Assembly (NCBI GenBank): GCA_943329595.2
Contig: CALQEM020000052.1
Span: forward strand, 1 to 16,749
Length of the DNA: 16,749 nucleotides
Direction of reading: 5' to 3'
From: CAIYMF01 sp943329595
GTDB lineage: Bacteria > Actinomycetota > Actinomycetes > S36-B12 > CAIYMF01
Position numbers and translations under genes: made by a program
The notes under the pieces: model-generated
The model's input: the letters and a program-made list of their open reading frames with translations, nothing else
Database searches by the model: none
What the model was told of the DNA's origin: nothing
Shown: one piece after another, positions 7,203-12,867 of the stretch
Layout: every line of letters starts with the position of its first letter
How positions within the stretch are numbered: position 1 is the first letter of the stretch

Positions 7203-8303
7203 CTACGTGCTGATCGGGTGAGACCCGATCACGAACGCCGCCCCTCCCCCGCCGCCCTTTGCCGTAGCGTCACCTATTTCGCCGTTGGCCCGGTCGCGCA
7301 CGGCTCCGCAGACCCAGGCATCGACCCCCCGATTGGCGAGGCGTCGGAGAGTCACGTCGACCGAGTTCGGGTGCAGCAGCGCCACCATGCCGATACCCAT
7401 GTTGAAGGTGCGCTCGAGTTCTTGCTGGTCGACCCCGCCCAGCGAGCCGATGAGCCCGAACACCGGCTGGGGCAGCCAGGTGGAGCGATCGACCTCGACG
7501 GCCAAATTGGCGGGGAGGATCCGGGCCAGGTTGGCCGCTAGGCCGCCACCGGTGATGTGGCTGAATGCGTGCACGTCGACCTCGTCGGCGCGCGCGAGGT
7601 CGAGAACGTCGAGAGCGTAGATTCGGGTCGGCTCGAGTAGTTCTTCGCCGAGGGTTCGGCCAAGTTCTCCCACCTGGGCATCGAGCGCCAGACCTGCCTG
7701 AGCGAGCAGCACCTGCCGCGCGAGCGAGTAACCATTCGAATGCAGACCACTTGACCGCATCGCCACCGCGATGTCACCCGCGCGCACGCGATGGGCTCCG
7801 AGAAGGTCGTCGGCCTCCACCACCCCCGTGCCCGCGCCAGCCACATCGTATTCGTCAGGGGCCAACAGCCCGGGGTGCTCGGCGGTCTCGCCCCCAACAA
7901 GCGCGCACCCCGCCTGCCTACAGCCTTCGGCAATGCCCGACACGATGGCCGCGATACGGGTCGGAACCACCATGCCCGTGGCGATGTAGTCGGTCATGAA
8001 GAGCGGCTCGGCTCCGCACACAACCAGATCGTCGACCACCATTGCCACGAGGTCAATGCCGATCGTGTGGTGCACGTCCATGCGTTGGGCGACAGCCACC
8101 TTGGTTCCGACACCGTCGGTGGAGGTCGCCAGCAGGGGCTTCCGGTACGACTTCAGAGCCGAGGCGTCGAACAGCCCCGCGAAGCCACCGACCCCGCCCA
8201 CCACCTCAGGCCGCTGAGCCCGGGCGATGGACTCCTTCATCAGCTCAACAGCGACCTCACCAGCCTCGACATCGACACCGGCTTGGCGGTACGAACCACT
8301 CAT
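7203..8303 (-). CDS. purM: Phosphoribosylformylglycinamidine cyclo-ligase (AIR synthetase)
   Basis: A 366-residue cytosolic enzyme that closes FGAM to aminoimidazole ribotide using ATP, the fifth step of purine synthesis. The family marks are YRQAGVDVEAG at the start, STDGVGTK (61-68), GIDLVAMVVDDLVVCGAEPL (82-101), VGGETAEHPG, SSGLHSNGYSL and ITGGGLAANLARILP. The start ATG overlaps the purF stop (ATGA), so the two are translationally coupled; the ribosome site alone is weak. The C-terminus carries a Gly-rich GGGGGAAFVIGS stretch and is a little longer than the common ~350 residues. Its last codons contain a perfect palindrome (see 7211-7231). Confidence 0.97.
   Translation of the reverse strand: MSGSYRQAGVDVEAGEVAVELMKESIARAQRPEVVGGVGGFAGLFDASALKSYRKPLLATSTDGVGTKVAVAQRMDVHHTIGIDLVAMVVDDLVVCGAEPLFMTDYIATGMVVPTRIAAIVSGIAEGCRQAGCALVGGETAEHPGLLAPDEYDVAGAGTGVVEADDLLGAHRVRAGDIAVAMRSSGLHSNGYSLARQVLLAQAGLALDAQVGELGRTLGEELLEPTRIYALDVLDLARADEVDVHAFSHITGGGLAANLARILPANLAVEVDRSTWLPQPVFGLIGSLGGVDQQELERTFNMGIGMVALLHPNSVDVTLRRLANRGVDAWVCGAVRDRANGEIGDATAKGGGGGAAFVIGSHPIST
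7211..7231. terminator. Perfect 9-bp inverted repeat at the 3' end of purM, candidate terminator
   Basis: TGATCGGGT (7211-7219) and ACCCGATCA (7223-7231) are exact reverse complements around a 3-nt loop. On the minus strand it covers the last codons of purM (VIGSHPIS), ending six bases before the stop codon. It also lies 65 bp after the DUF3073 stop on the plus strand, so it could end both convergent transcripts. No T-run follows. Confidence 0.45.
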
Positions 8304-9853
8304 GGGTGTAACAGGGCGTCGGACGCTCCGCCCCCTGCGAGCAGGGTGCCCAGGCCATCGGCATCGGACACCGACCCGCGCTCGAGAATCTCGAGGGTGT
8401 GCTTGCCCAGAAGCTGCGAGTCGGGGAGGTCAATCGGGTATACGCCGTCGAAGCAGGCCCGGCACAGCCGGTCGTTGGCAACGCGGGTCGCCTCGACGAG
8501 TTGCTCGAGGCTGATGTACGAGAGCGAATCGGCACCGATCGAGGTGCGAATCTCATCGACGGTGAGGCCGTTGGCCACCAGCTCGGCGCGCGTGGCGAAG
8601 TCGATTCCGTAGAAGCACGGCCACTTCACCGGCGGACTGCTGATGCGCACGTGCACCTCGCGGGCTCCAGCCTCGCGCAGCATCCGAATGATGGCGCGCT
8701 GGGTGTTACCCCGCACGATCGAGTCGTCGACAACCACCAGGCGCTGACCCTCGATGATCTCGCGCAGCGGGTTGAGTTTGAGCCTGATACCCAACTGGCG
8801 GATGGTCTGCGATGGCTGGATGAAGGTGCGACCCACGTAGGCGTTCTTCACCAGGCCCATGGCGAATGGAATGCCGCTGGCCTGCGCGTAGCCCACAGCA
8901 GCGGGGGTTCCGCTCTCGGGCACCGGAATGACGAGGTCGGCCTCGACCGGCGCCTCAATCGCAAGCCTGCGCCCCACCTCGACCCGTACCGAGTGCACCG
9001 ACTGGCCACTGATCGAGGTGTCGGGCCGCGCGAGGTACACGAACTCGAACAGGCAGCCCTTGGGGTCGGCGTCTGCGAAGCGCTGGGTGCGAAGCCCGTG
9101 CTCGTCGATCGCGACCAGCTCGCCCGGCTCGATTTCGCGCACGAACGAGGCACCCACGATGTCGAGCGCTGCGGTCTCGCTGGCCACCACCCAGCCGCGC
9201 TCGAGCCGACCGAGCACCAGGGGACGGATGCCCTGGGGGTCGCGGGCCGCGTAAAGAGTGGTGTCGTCCATGAACACGAGACTGAAAGCGCCACGGACCA
9301 GGGGCAGCTCCTTGAGAGCAGCCGCCTCCACCGATAGGTCTGGGTGGGCCGCGATGAGCGCGGTGAGCAGGTCGGTGTCGCTCGTGACGCCAGCGATGCG
9401 CTGTCCGAGTGGCAACTCGCCACGTTCGGATTCCTGCTCGGCAACCCTGCGGGCGAGGTCGTGCGTGTTGGTCAGGTTTCCATTGTGAGCCAGAGCGAGG
9501 TGGCCTGTGGCGGTGGCACGGAAGGTGGGCTGGGCGTTTTCCCACACGCTGGAGCCAGTGGTCGAGTAGCGCGCATGACCGATGGCGAGGTGACCCTTGA
9601 GCGTCTCAAGAGCAGCCTCGTTGAACACCTGCGACACGAGGCCCATGTCCTTGAAGACCACGATGTGATGGCCGTCGCTGACAGCGATACCGGCGGATTC
9701 CTGGCCGCGGTGCTGCAATGCGTAGAGACCGTAGTAGGTGAGCTTGGCAACCTCGTCGCCCGGAGCCCACACCCCAAACACTCCGCAGGCGTCTCGGGGG
9801 CCCTTTTCTCCGGGCAGGAGGTCGTGGGAGAGGAGTCCATCTCCACGGGGCAC
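8300..9853 (-). CDS. purF: Amidophosphoribosyltransferase
   Basis: A 517-residue enzyme that transfers glutamine-derived ammonia to PRPP, the committed and feedback-inhibited first step of purine synthesis. The N-terminal Ntn-glutaminase domain starts after a 22-residue propeptide: GPRDACGVFG makes Cys23 the nucleophile exposed by self-cleavage. RGQESAGI, GHARYSTTG and HNGNL follow. The phosphoribosyltransferase domain has the PRPP loop VVVDDSIVRGNT (373-384). Cys267, Cys413, Cys464 and Cys467 fall where the Bacillus-type enzyme binds its [4Fe-4S] cluster. The GTG at 9853 lacks a ribosome site but sits six bases after TAGACT, suggesting leaderless expression. purM overlaps its end by four bases. 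Confidence 0.97.
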   Translation of the reverse strand: MPRGDGLLSHDLLPGEKGPRDACGVFGVWAPGDEVAKLTYYGLYALQHRGQESAGIAVSDGHHIVVFKDMGLVSQVFNEAALETLKGHLAIGHARYSTTGSSVWENAQPTFRATATGHLALAHNGNLTNTHDLARRVAEQESERGELPLGQRIAGVTSDTDLLTALIAAHPDLSVEAAALKELPLVRGAFSLVFMDDTTLYAARDPQGIRPLVLGRLERGWVVASETAALDIVGASFVREIEPGELVAIDEHGLRTQRFADADPKGCLFEFVYLARPDTSISGQSVHSVRVEVGRRLAIEAPVEADLVIPVPESGTPAAVGYAQASGIPFAMGLVKNAYVGRTFIQPSQTIRQLGIRLKLNPLREIIEGQRLVVVDDSIVRGNTQRAIIRMLREAGAREVHVRISSPPVKWPCFYGIDFATRAELVANGLTVDEIRTSIGADSLSYISLEQLVEATRVANDRLCRACFDGVYPIDLPDSQLLGKHTLEILERGSVSDADGLGTLLAGGGASDALLHP

Positions 9854-9859
9854 GCGCCC

Positions 9860-9865
9860 AGTCTA
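9860..9865 (-). promoter_or_regulatory. Candidate -10 box for a leaderless purF-purM transcript
   Basis: TAGACT fits TAnnnT and ends six bases before the purF GTG, the spacing expected when transcription starts at the first base of the start codon. No Shine-Dalgarno sequence is visible. No clear -35 is found at 16-18 bp. Confidence 0.4.
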
Positions 9866-10004
9866 CGGGTGCGGCCCTCGCAGCTGTGACCGACACCAAG
9901 GTCCAGCGCCGCCGGCGGCATAGTGTGTGAGCGAGGCGATGGTGCTCACTGTTCTGCGTTCGGTAGGCAGCGATGAGAACTCTGGGGGCTCCGACTTCCG
10001 GTGC

Positions 10005-10010
10005 TACTGT
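10005..10010 (+). promoter_or_regulatory. Candidate -10 box for the secreted/membrane protein operon
   Basis: TACTGT matches TAnnnT. It predicts a start near 10017 and a short leader that contains AGGAG (10033-10037) five bases before the ATG at 10043. The matching -35 region is G-rich and poor. Confidence 0.35.
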
Positions 10011-10042
10011 CGGAGACCCTTCGACCTGTCACAGGAGCTTCC

Positions 10043-10462
10043 ATGAATCACTACCTCGCAGGGGGCCTTGCGGCCGCCGCACTCGTGCTGACGCCGCTCG
10101 CCGCCGCCTCTCCCGCGACTGCACAGGCTGATCCAGGGCTCAACTCCACCTATGACTTCAGCTTCGCCCTGTACGGGTCGCACTACTTCAGCGTGGTCGA
10201 CCGCCCCCAGGTCACGATCAGGTTCACGCCCACCGCGGGTGGCGACGAGCCAGTGACCGTGGGGGTGCAGGAGGCCGACTGCGGGCGTCGAGAGAAGCAC
10301 TGCACCCGCTGGAAGACGGTGGCCCAGAAGGTCGTCTACTTGCGCACCGGCAAGGACGTCACAGTGCGACTACGCGTCGCCGTGAGTTCGCGTGCGCACC
10401 GCATCACGCTGACCAAGCAGGAGGATGGCGTGTACTACCAGGGCGGGATCACCATCCGTTGA
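10043..10462 (+). CDS. Secreted protein of unknown function
   Basis: A 139-residue protein with a clear Sec signal peptide: a hydrophobic core (LAGGLAAAALVLTPLAA) and an AxA-like site, SPATAQA, near residues 28-32. The mature part is about 107 residues, rich in beta-prone segments (YDFSFALYGSHYFSV, QVTIRFTPTAGG, VTVGVQEADC, DVTVRLRVAV) and holds two cysteines (in EADCGRREKHC) that could pair. It looks like a small beta-sandwich exported domain, but I do not recognise a family. The ATG at 10043 is chosen for its AGGAG; an earlier in-frame start would bury the signal peptide. The next gene starts on TTGA overlapping this stop, so it is the first of a three-gene envelope operon. Confidence 0.75.
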   Translation: MNHYLAGGLAAAALVLTPLAAASPATAQADPGLNSTYDFSFALYGSHYFSVVDRPQVTIRFTPTAGGDEPVTVGVQEADCGRREKHCTRWKTVAQKVVYLRTGKDVTVRLRVAVSSRAHRITLTKQEDGVYYQGGITIR

Positions 10463-10818
10463 CCGGCGTATTCGCCACCGCGGTCATCGTGGTGGCTCTC
10501 GGAATGGTGGTGTGGGCGCTCATCTACGCCGCCATGAGCCGCCAGCTCGATCACCCTCTCGAGATTGGTGTAGCCGTGCTTGAGGTGATGCTGCTCGTAT
10601 TCCTCGTGGGCGGCGTTGTGCAGATGATTCAGAGCCCCCTGCCATTTCCCCGCTGGGAGGTGGTGGCCTACCTGCTCGGCCTCGTGATCATTCCACCCCT
10701 CGGCCTGGCCTGGGCGTCTGGCGAGAAGAGTCGATCGGCGATGATCGTCATCGCCGTGGCGTGCCTGATGGTGCCCATCATGATCGTGCGAGTGCAGCAG
10801 GTGTGGGCCGGTGTCTAA
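10459..10818 (+). CDS. Small four-helix integral membrane protein
   Basis: A 119-residue hydrophobic protein with four likely membrane helices at about 4-25, 36-58, 67-88 and 93-112. Charged residues (SRQLDH, GEKSR) lie in the loops. I recognise no catalytic motif and assign no function. The start is a TTG that overlaps the preceding stop (TTGA). Later GTG codons are possible starts but would cut the first helix. It overlaps the next gene by eight bases, so both are likely made together and may form a complex, perhaps with the secreted protein upstream. Confidence 0.7.
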   Translation: MTGVFATAVIVVALGMVVWALIYAAMSRQLDHPLEIGVAVLEVMLLVFLVGGVVQMIQSPLPFPRWEVVAYLLGLVIIPPLGLAWASGEKSRSAMIVIAVACLMVPIMIVRVQQVWAGV

Positions 10819-11236
10819 CCCACTGGGCAGCGTCGACCCGCAGCCCACGACCAACTCGGGCTTCGGCCGAATTCTCGTGGCGCTCTACGCGATCATGGCC
10901 ATCGGTGCCACGGCCCGCTCGGTGTTCGCTATCGCGACGAAGTTCGACCTAGCGCCCTTCGCCTACACGTTGTCGGCGGTGGCGGCCGCGGTGTACATCG
11001 TGGCCACCATCACCCTCGCCCGCGGTGACTCCGGGTCACGCCGCATCGCAACGGCCTGCATCACCTTCGAGCTCATCGGGGTGCTGGTGGTGGGCACCCT
11101 CAGCCTCATCGACCCAGATGCCTTCCGGAAGGCGTCGGTGTGGTCGTGGTTCGGACTCGAGTACCTGTTGCTTCCCCTCGCACTTCCGATCCTCGGCCTG
11201 TGGTGGCTGCGCCGCTCACGCCCGGTCGAGCGCTAG
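10811..11236 (+). CDS. Conserved actinobacterial four-helix membrane protein
   Basis: A 141-residue protein with four membrane helices at about 20-38, 52-70, 77-98 and 113-134. The pattern LVALYAIMAIGATARSVF, FAYTLSAVAAAVYIVATITLA, ELIGVLVVGTLSLIDP, and WFGLEY before PILGLWWLRR recalls a widespread actinobacterial family of uncharacterised membrane proteins, remembered but without known function. The start is GTG at 10811, inside the preceding gene. It ends 7 bp before a perfect hairpin (11243-11260) and is the last gene of this operon. Confidence 0.75.
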   Translation: MSNPLGSVDPQPTTNSGFGRILVALYAIMAIGATARSVFAIATKFDLAPFAYTLSAVAAAVYIVATITLARGDSGSRRIATACITFELIGVLVVGTLSLIDPDAFRKASVWSWFGLEYLLLPLALPILGLWWLRRSRPVER

Positions 11237-11242
11237 CACCCA

Positions 11243-11260
11243 CTTCGTGTTGCCACGAAG
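11243..11260. terminator. Perfect hairpin after the membrane-protein operon
   Basis: CTTCGTG (11243-11249) and CACGAAG (11254-11260) pair exactly across a TTGC loop, 6 nt after the stop at 11236. Position fits a transcription terminator for the plus-strand operon. There is no T-run, so termination may be Rho-dependent or hairpin-only. Confidence 0.5.
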
Positions 11261-11272
11261 CATCCTCGCGGT

Positions 11273-11354
11273 CGCTTCTTGTGTCAGAACAGGACATCAG
11301 GGGTCTACTTGTGTCAGAACAAGACATCACCGGGGGCTAGAGCGGGCCGCCGCT
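11273..11354. repeat. 82-bp direct repeat, copy 1
   Basis: Matches 11393-11474 at 81 of 82 positions; the single difference is T11327 against C11447. Copies start 120 bp apart. Each contains two copies of TTGTGTCAGAACARGACA 30 bp apart and ends in GGGGGCTAGAGCGGGCCG followed by CCGCT. Confidence 0.95.
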
Positions 11355-11356
11355 CT
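11339..11356. terminator. GC-rich perfect hairpin in repeat copy 1
   Basis: AGAGCGG (11339-11345) and CCGCTCT (11350-11356) pair around a GCCG loop. In repeat copy 2 the same place reads CCGCTGA, so the outer two pairs are lost and only a five-pair stem remains. It could end transcripts from either side of this convergent region. Confidence 0.4.
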
Positions 11357-11376
11357 GACCGCTGCTCTGACCGCCG
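11353..11376. repeat. 12-bp tandem repeat, two copies
   Basis: CTCTGACCGCTG (11353-11364) is followed directly by CTCTGACCGCCG (11365-11376), one mismatch, then a decayed third unit CTGAGCCGTCGA. It fills the spacer between the two 82-bp copies. Confidence 0.7.
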
Positions 11377-11392
11377 CTGAGCCGTCGACAAC

Positions 11393-11474
11393 CGCTTCTT
11401 GTGTCAGAACAGGACATCAGGGGTCTACTTGTGTCAGAACAAGACACCACCGGGGGCTAGAGCGGGCCGCCGCT
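11393..11474. repeat. 82-bp direct repeat, copy 2
   Basis: Second copy of the 11273-11354 unit, 81/82 identical. The near-identity points to a recent duplication, gene conversion or strong constraint. Confidence 0.95.
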
Positions 11475-11480
11475 GAGCCG

Positions 11481-11504
11481 TCGCTGTGAACCTCGCTGTG
11501 AACC
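11481..11504. repeat. 12-bp tandem repeat, two exact copies
   Basis: TCGCTGTGAACC occurs at 11481-11492 and 11493-11504, followed by a partial third copy (TCGCTGAGCC). The unit length equals that of the tandem repeat at 11353-11376, though the sequence differs. Confidence 0.8.
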
Positions 11505-11617
11505 TCGCTGAGCCGCTGGGCGAAGTACACGGGCGCAATGAACAGCACGAGCCCTGTCTCGGACGGTTCGCCGGTTTACGGCCAATCGTCACCGAATCGT
11601 GCCGTGCTCGGCTCGCC

Positions 11618-11986
11618 CTACCGCTGAATCGGTAGGTACTGGGAGAGGTCGCTGCGCTCGCCGCTGGCCAGCACCCTCCCGGCGGCAACGGCAGCGGCGA
11701 ACGACACCTCACCGGTGGCAAGCTCAAGCCACGTACGGGCGTTCATTTCGACAACGGCCGATGGCGTACCGCGGCGGTGAATCGAGCCACCCACCACCTG
11801 AACGGCCGAGTACGGCGGAACGCGCACCTCAACGCTGCGCCCTGGCACGTGCCTTGCCAACTCAGCGAGGGTTCCCTTCACCGCCGCTCTTTCATCGTCG
11901 CGGTCGGGGGTTGAGCCGTCGGCGTAGGCGGCCAGCACGCGGGCGAGTTCTTCGACCGGCCATGCCTCCCGCGCCGGCGGGCTCAT
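11618..11986 (-). CDS. Sterol-carrier-like protein (bacterial SCP family)
   Basis: A 122-residue protein resembling the bacterial sterol-carrier family found near purF in actinobacteria; mycobacterial Rv0807 beside purF is the relative I recall. Matching text includes the helical N-terminus, GTLAELARHVPGRSVEVRVPP, the strand pair YSAVQVVGGSIHRRGTPSAVVEMNARTWLELATG and the terminal helix with FAAAVAAGRVLASGERSDL. SCP2-type folds bind lipids in a hydrophobic groove; the ligand here is unknown. The start ATG overlaps the hydrolase stop (ATGA). It is the last gene of the purQ-purL-FMO-hydrolase-SCP run, so it may present or shuttle a lipid for the two enzymes upstream, which is inference. Confidence 0.8.
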   Translation of the reverse strand: MSPPAREAWPVEELARVLAAYADGSTPDRDDERAAVKGTLAELARHVPGRSVEVRVPPYSAVQVVGGSIHRRGTPSAVVEMNARTWLELATGEVSFAAAVAAGRVLASGERSDLSQYLPIQR

Positions 11987-12867
11987 CGGGACTGGCGAAT
12001 CGGACCCAGCGCCGGCGTGCCTGGGGGCACCTCAACGTCGACCCAGTCGAGTACGAGGTCGAGTGCACGCTCCCACCCTGCGTCGAGCATCACGTCGTGG
12101 CCCATCCCGCTCAGCCACTGCGCCTCGACGCCGTACATCGCGGCCGTTCTCTCGACGTCGTCGATACGCACGAGTCGATCGTCCGGAGTGCCCACCACCA
12201 GAACGGGACACCGCACCGGCCCGATGCGTCGGCGCCTCAGCAACTCGTACTGAGCCACCGGCGACTCGCGGCCCGTGCGGCTCGCCAGCCGCTTCGCCTC
12301 ACCCGCCTCGAGACCGGTGAAGAGCAGTTCGGGACGCATCGGCATGGTGCGCCCGGCGAGGACCGCCAGCGCGTCGGCGGGGCGCCTGCGCAGCGTGTGC
12401 GCCAGGGTGCCCCAGGCGCCGTGGGCCGGCGCCGGGGTGAGCAGCACGAGCCCCCGCACGGGGTAACGCTCGGCGACCAACTGCGACAGCACGGCCCCCA
12501 TCGAGTGGCCCACCAGCACAGGAGGCTCGGGAAGTTCAGTGATGGCCTGCATGATGTCGTGCACGTAAGCGCGCGACGTGGCCCGGCCGAGTTGGGCTGC
12601 GCCACCACTACCACCGTGGCCGCGCAGCGACACCGCACTGGCAGAGAAGCCTCTCTCAGCGGCCGCCGACAGCCAATGCTCGGCAAAGCACCAGGCCCCG
12701 TGCGCGACACCGTGCACAAACAGCAGCGGCGGACGGCCTGACGCGGAAACAGGCTCGACCGTGAGAATCTCGCGATGAGCGACCCCCGTTGGCGGCACCG
12801 ACCAGTCCCACAGCCGCATCGCCCGGGTGCGACGCCGCCCGGGAAGGGAATCACTCGCGGCACTCAT
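11983..12867 (-). CDS. Alpha/beta-hydrolase
   Basis: A 294-residue serine hydrolase of the alpha/beta fold with no signal peptide, so probably cytosolic. The oxyanion-hole strand is LLFVHGVAHGAWCF (48-61), SLRGHGGSGG (80-89) follows, the nucleophile elbow is GHSMG (Ser122), the acid is Asp229 or Asp230 in GTPDDRLV, and the base is His257 in GMGHDVM. It looks like a lipase, esterase or lysophospholipase-like enzyme; the substrate is not deducible. The ATG at 12867 has GGAGG seven bases upstream and overlaps the monooxygenase stop (ATGA). A much longer in-frame extension upstream is only a shadow of that gene. The coupling suggests it acts on the monooxygenase product, for example an ester. Confidence 0.88.
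   Translation of the reverse strand: MSAASDSLPGRRRTRAMRLWDWSVPPTGVAHREILTVEPVSASGRPPLLFVHGVAHGAWCFAEHWLSAAAERGFSASAVSLRGHGGSGGAAQLGRATSRAYVHDIMQAITELPEPPVLVGHSMGAVLSQLVAERYPVRGLVLLTPAPAHGAWGTLAHTLRRRPADALAVLAGRTMPMRPELLFTGLEAGEAKRLASRTGRESPVAQYELLRRRRIGPVRCPVLVVGTPDDRLVRIDDVERTAAMYGVEAQWLSGMGHDVMLDAGWERALDLVLDWVDVEVPPGTPALGPIRQSR

Larger units (their letters stand above)
9854..10042. other. Divergent intergenic region between purF and the secreted-protein gene
   Basis: 189 bp with outward promoters on both sides and no gene. A 6-bp inverted repeat, GTGAGC (9927-9932) and GCTCAC (9944-9949) with an 11-nt spacer, lies between the two candidate promoters and might be an operator. It is short enough to be chance. 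Confidence 0.4.
11278..11449 (+). repeat. Four phased copies of an 18-21 nt motif
   Basis: TTGTGTCAGAACARGACA begins at 11279, 11309, 11399 and 11429 (R = G, A, G, A), each preceded by C and followed by TCA or, in the last copy, CCA. Spacings are 30, 90 and 30 bp, all multiples of 30. Within the A-type copies CTTGT and ACAAG pair around six bases, and TGTC and GACA pair around seven, so alternative small hairpins or a dyad protein site are possible. Confidence 0.9.
11237..11617. other. 381-bp convergent intergenic region filled with repeats
   Basis: No gene is supported. It lies between the ends of the plus-strand membrane-protein operon and the minus-strand pur/FMO operon. About 60% is repeat: two hairpins, an 82-bp direct repeat pair, four copies of an 18-21 nt motif and 12-bp tandem repeats. 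The last 110 bp (11508-11617) shows only a short AATCGT direct repeat. Reading frames through it are either continuations of shadows or lack starts and homology. Confidence 0.7.

Noticed and set aside
9950..9965. Bacillus-type PurBox in the purF upstream region (CGTTCGG word)
   Set aside because: Only the CCGAAC core matches, without the AT-rich flanks or a second box, and it is over 80 bp from purF.
11273..11474. CRISPR array
   Set aside because: Repeats are unevenly spaced (30, 90, 30), the intervening DNA is itself repeated and no cas gene is near.
11025..11489. Plus-strand frame running through the repeat block (repeating CVRTGHQGSTCVRTRHH)
   Set aside because: It begins inside the 10811 gene in another frame and has no start signal at the repeats. 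The repeating peptide merely mirrors the DNA repeat.
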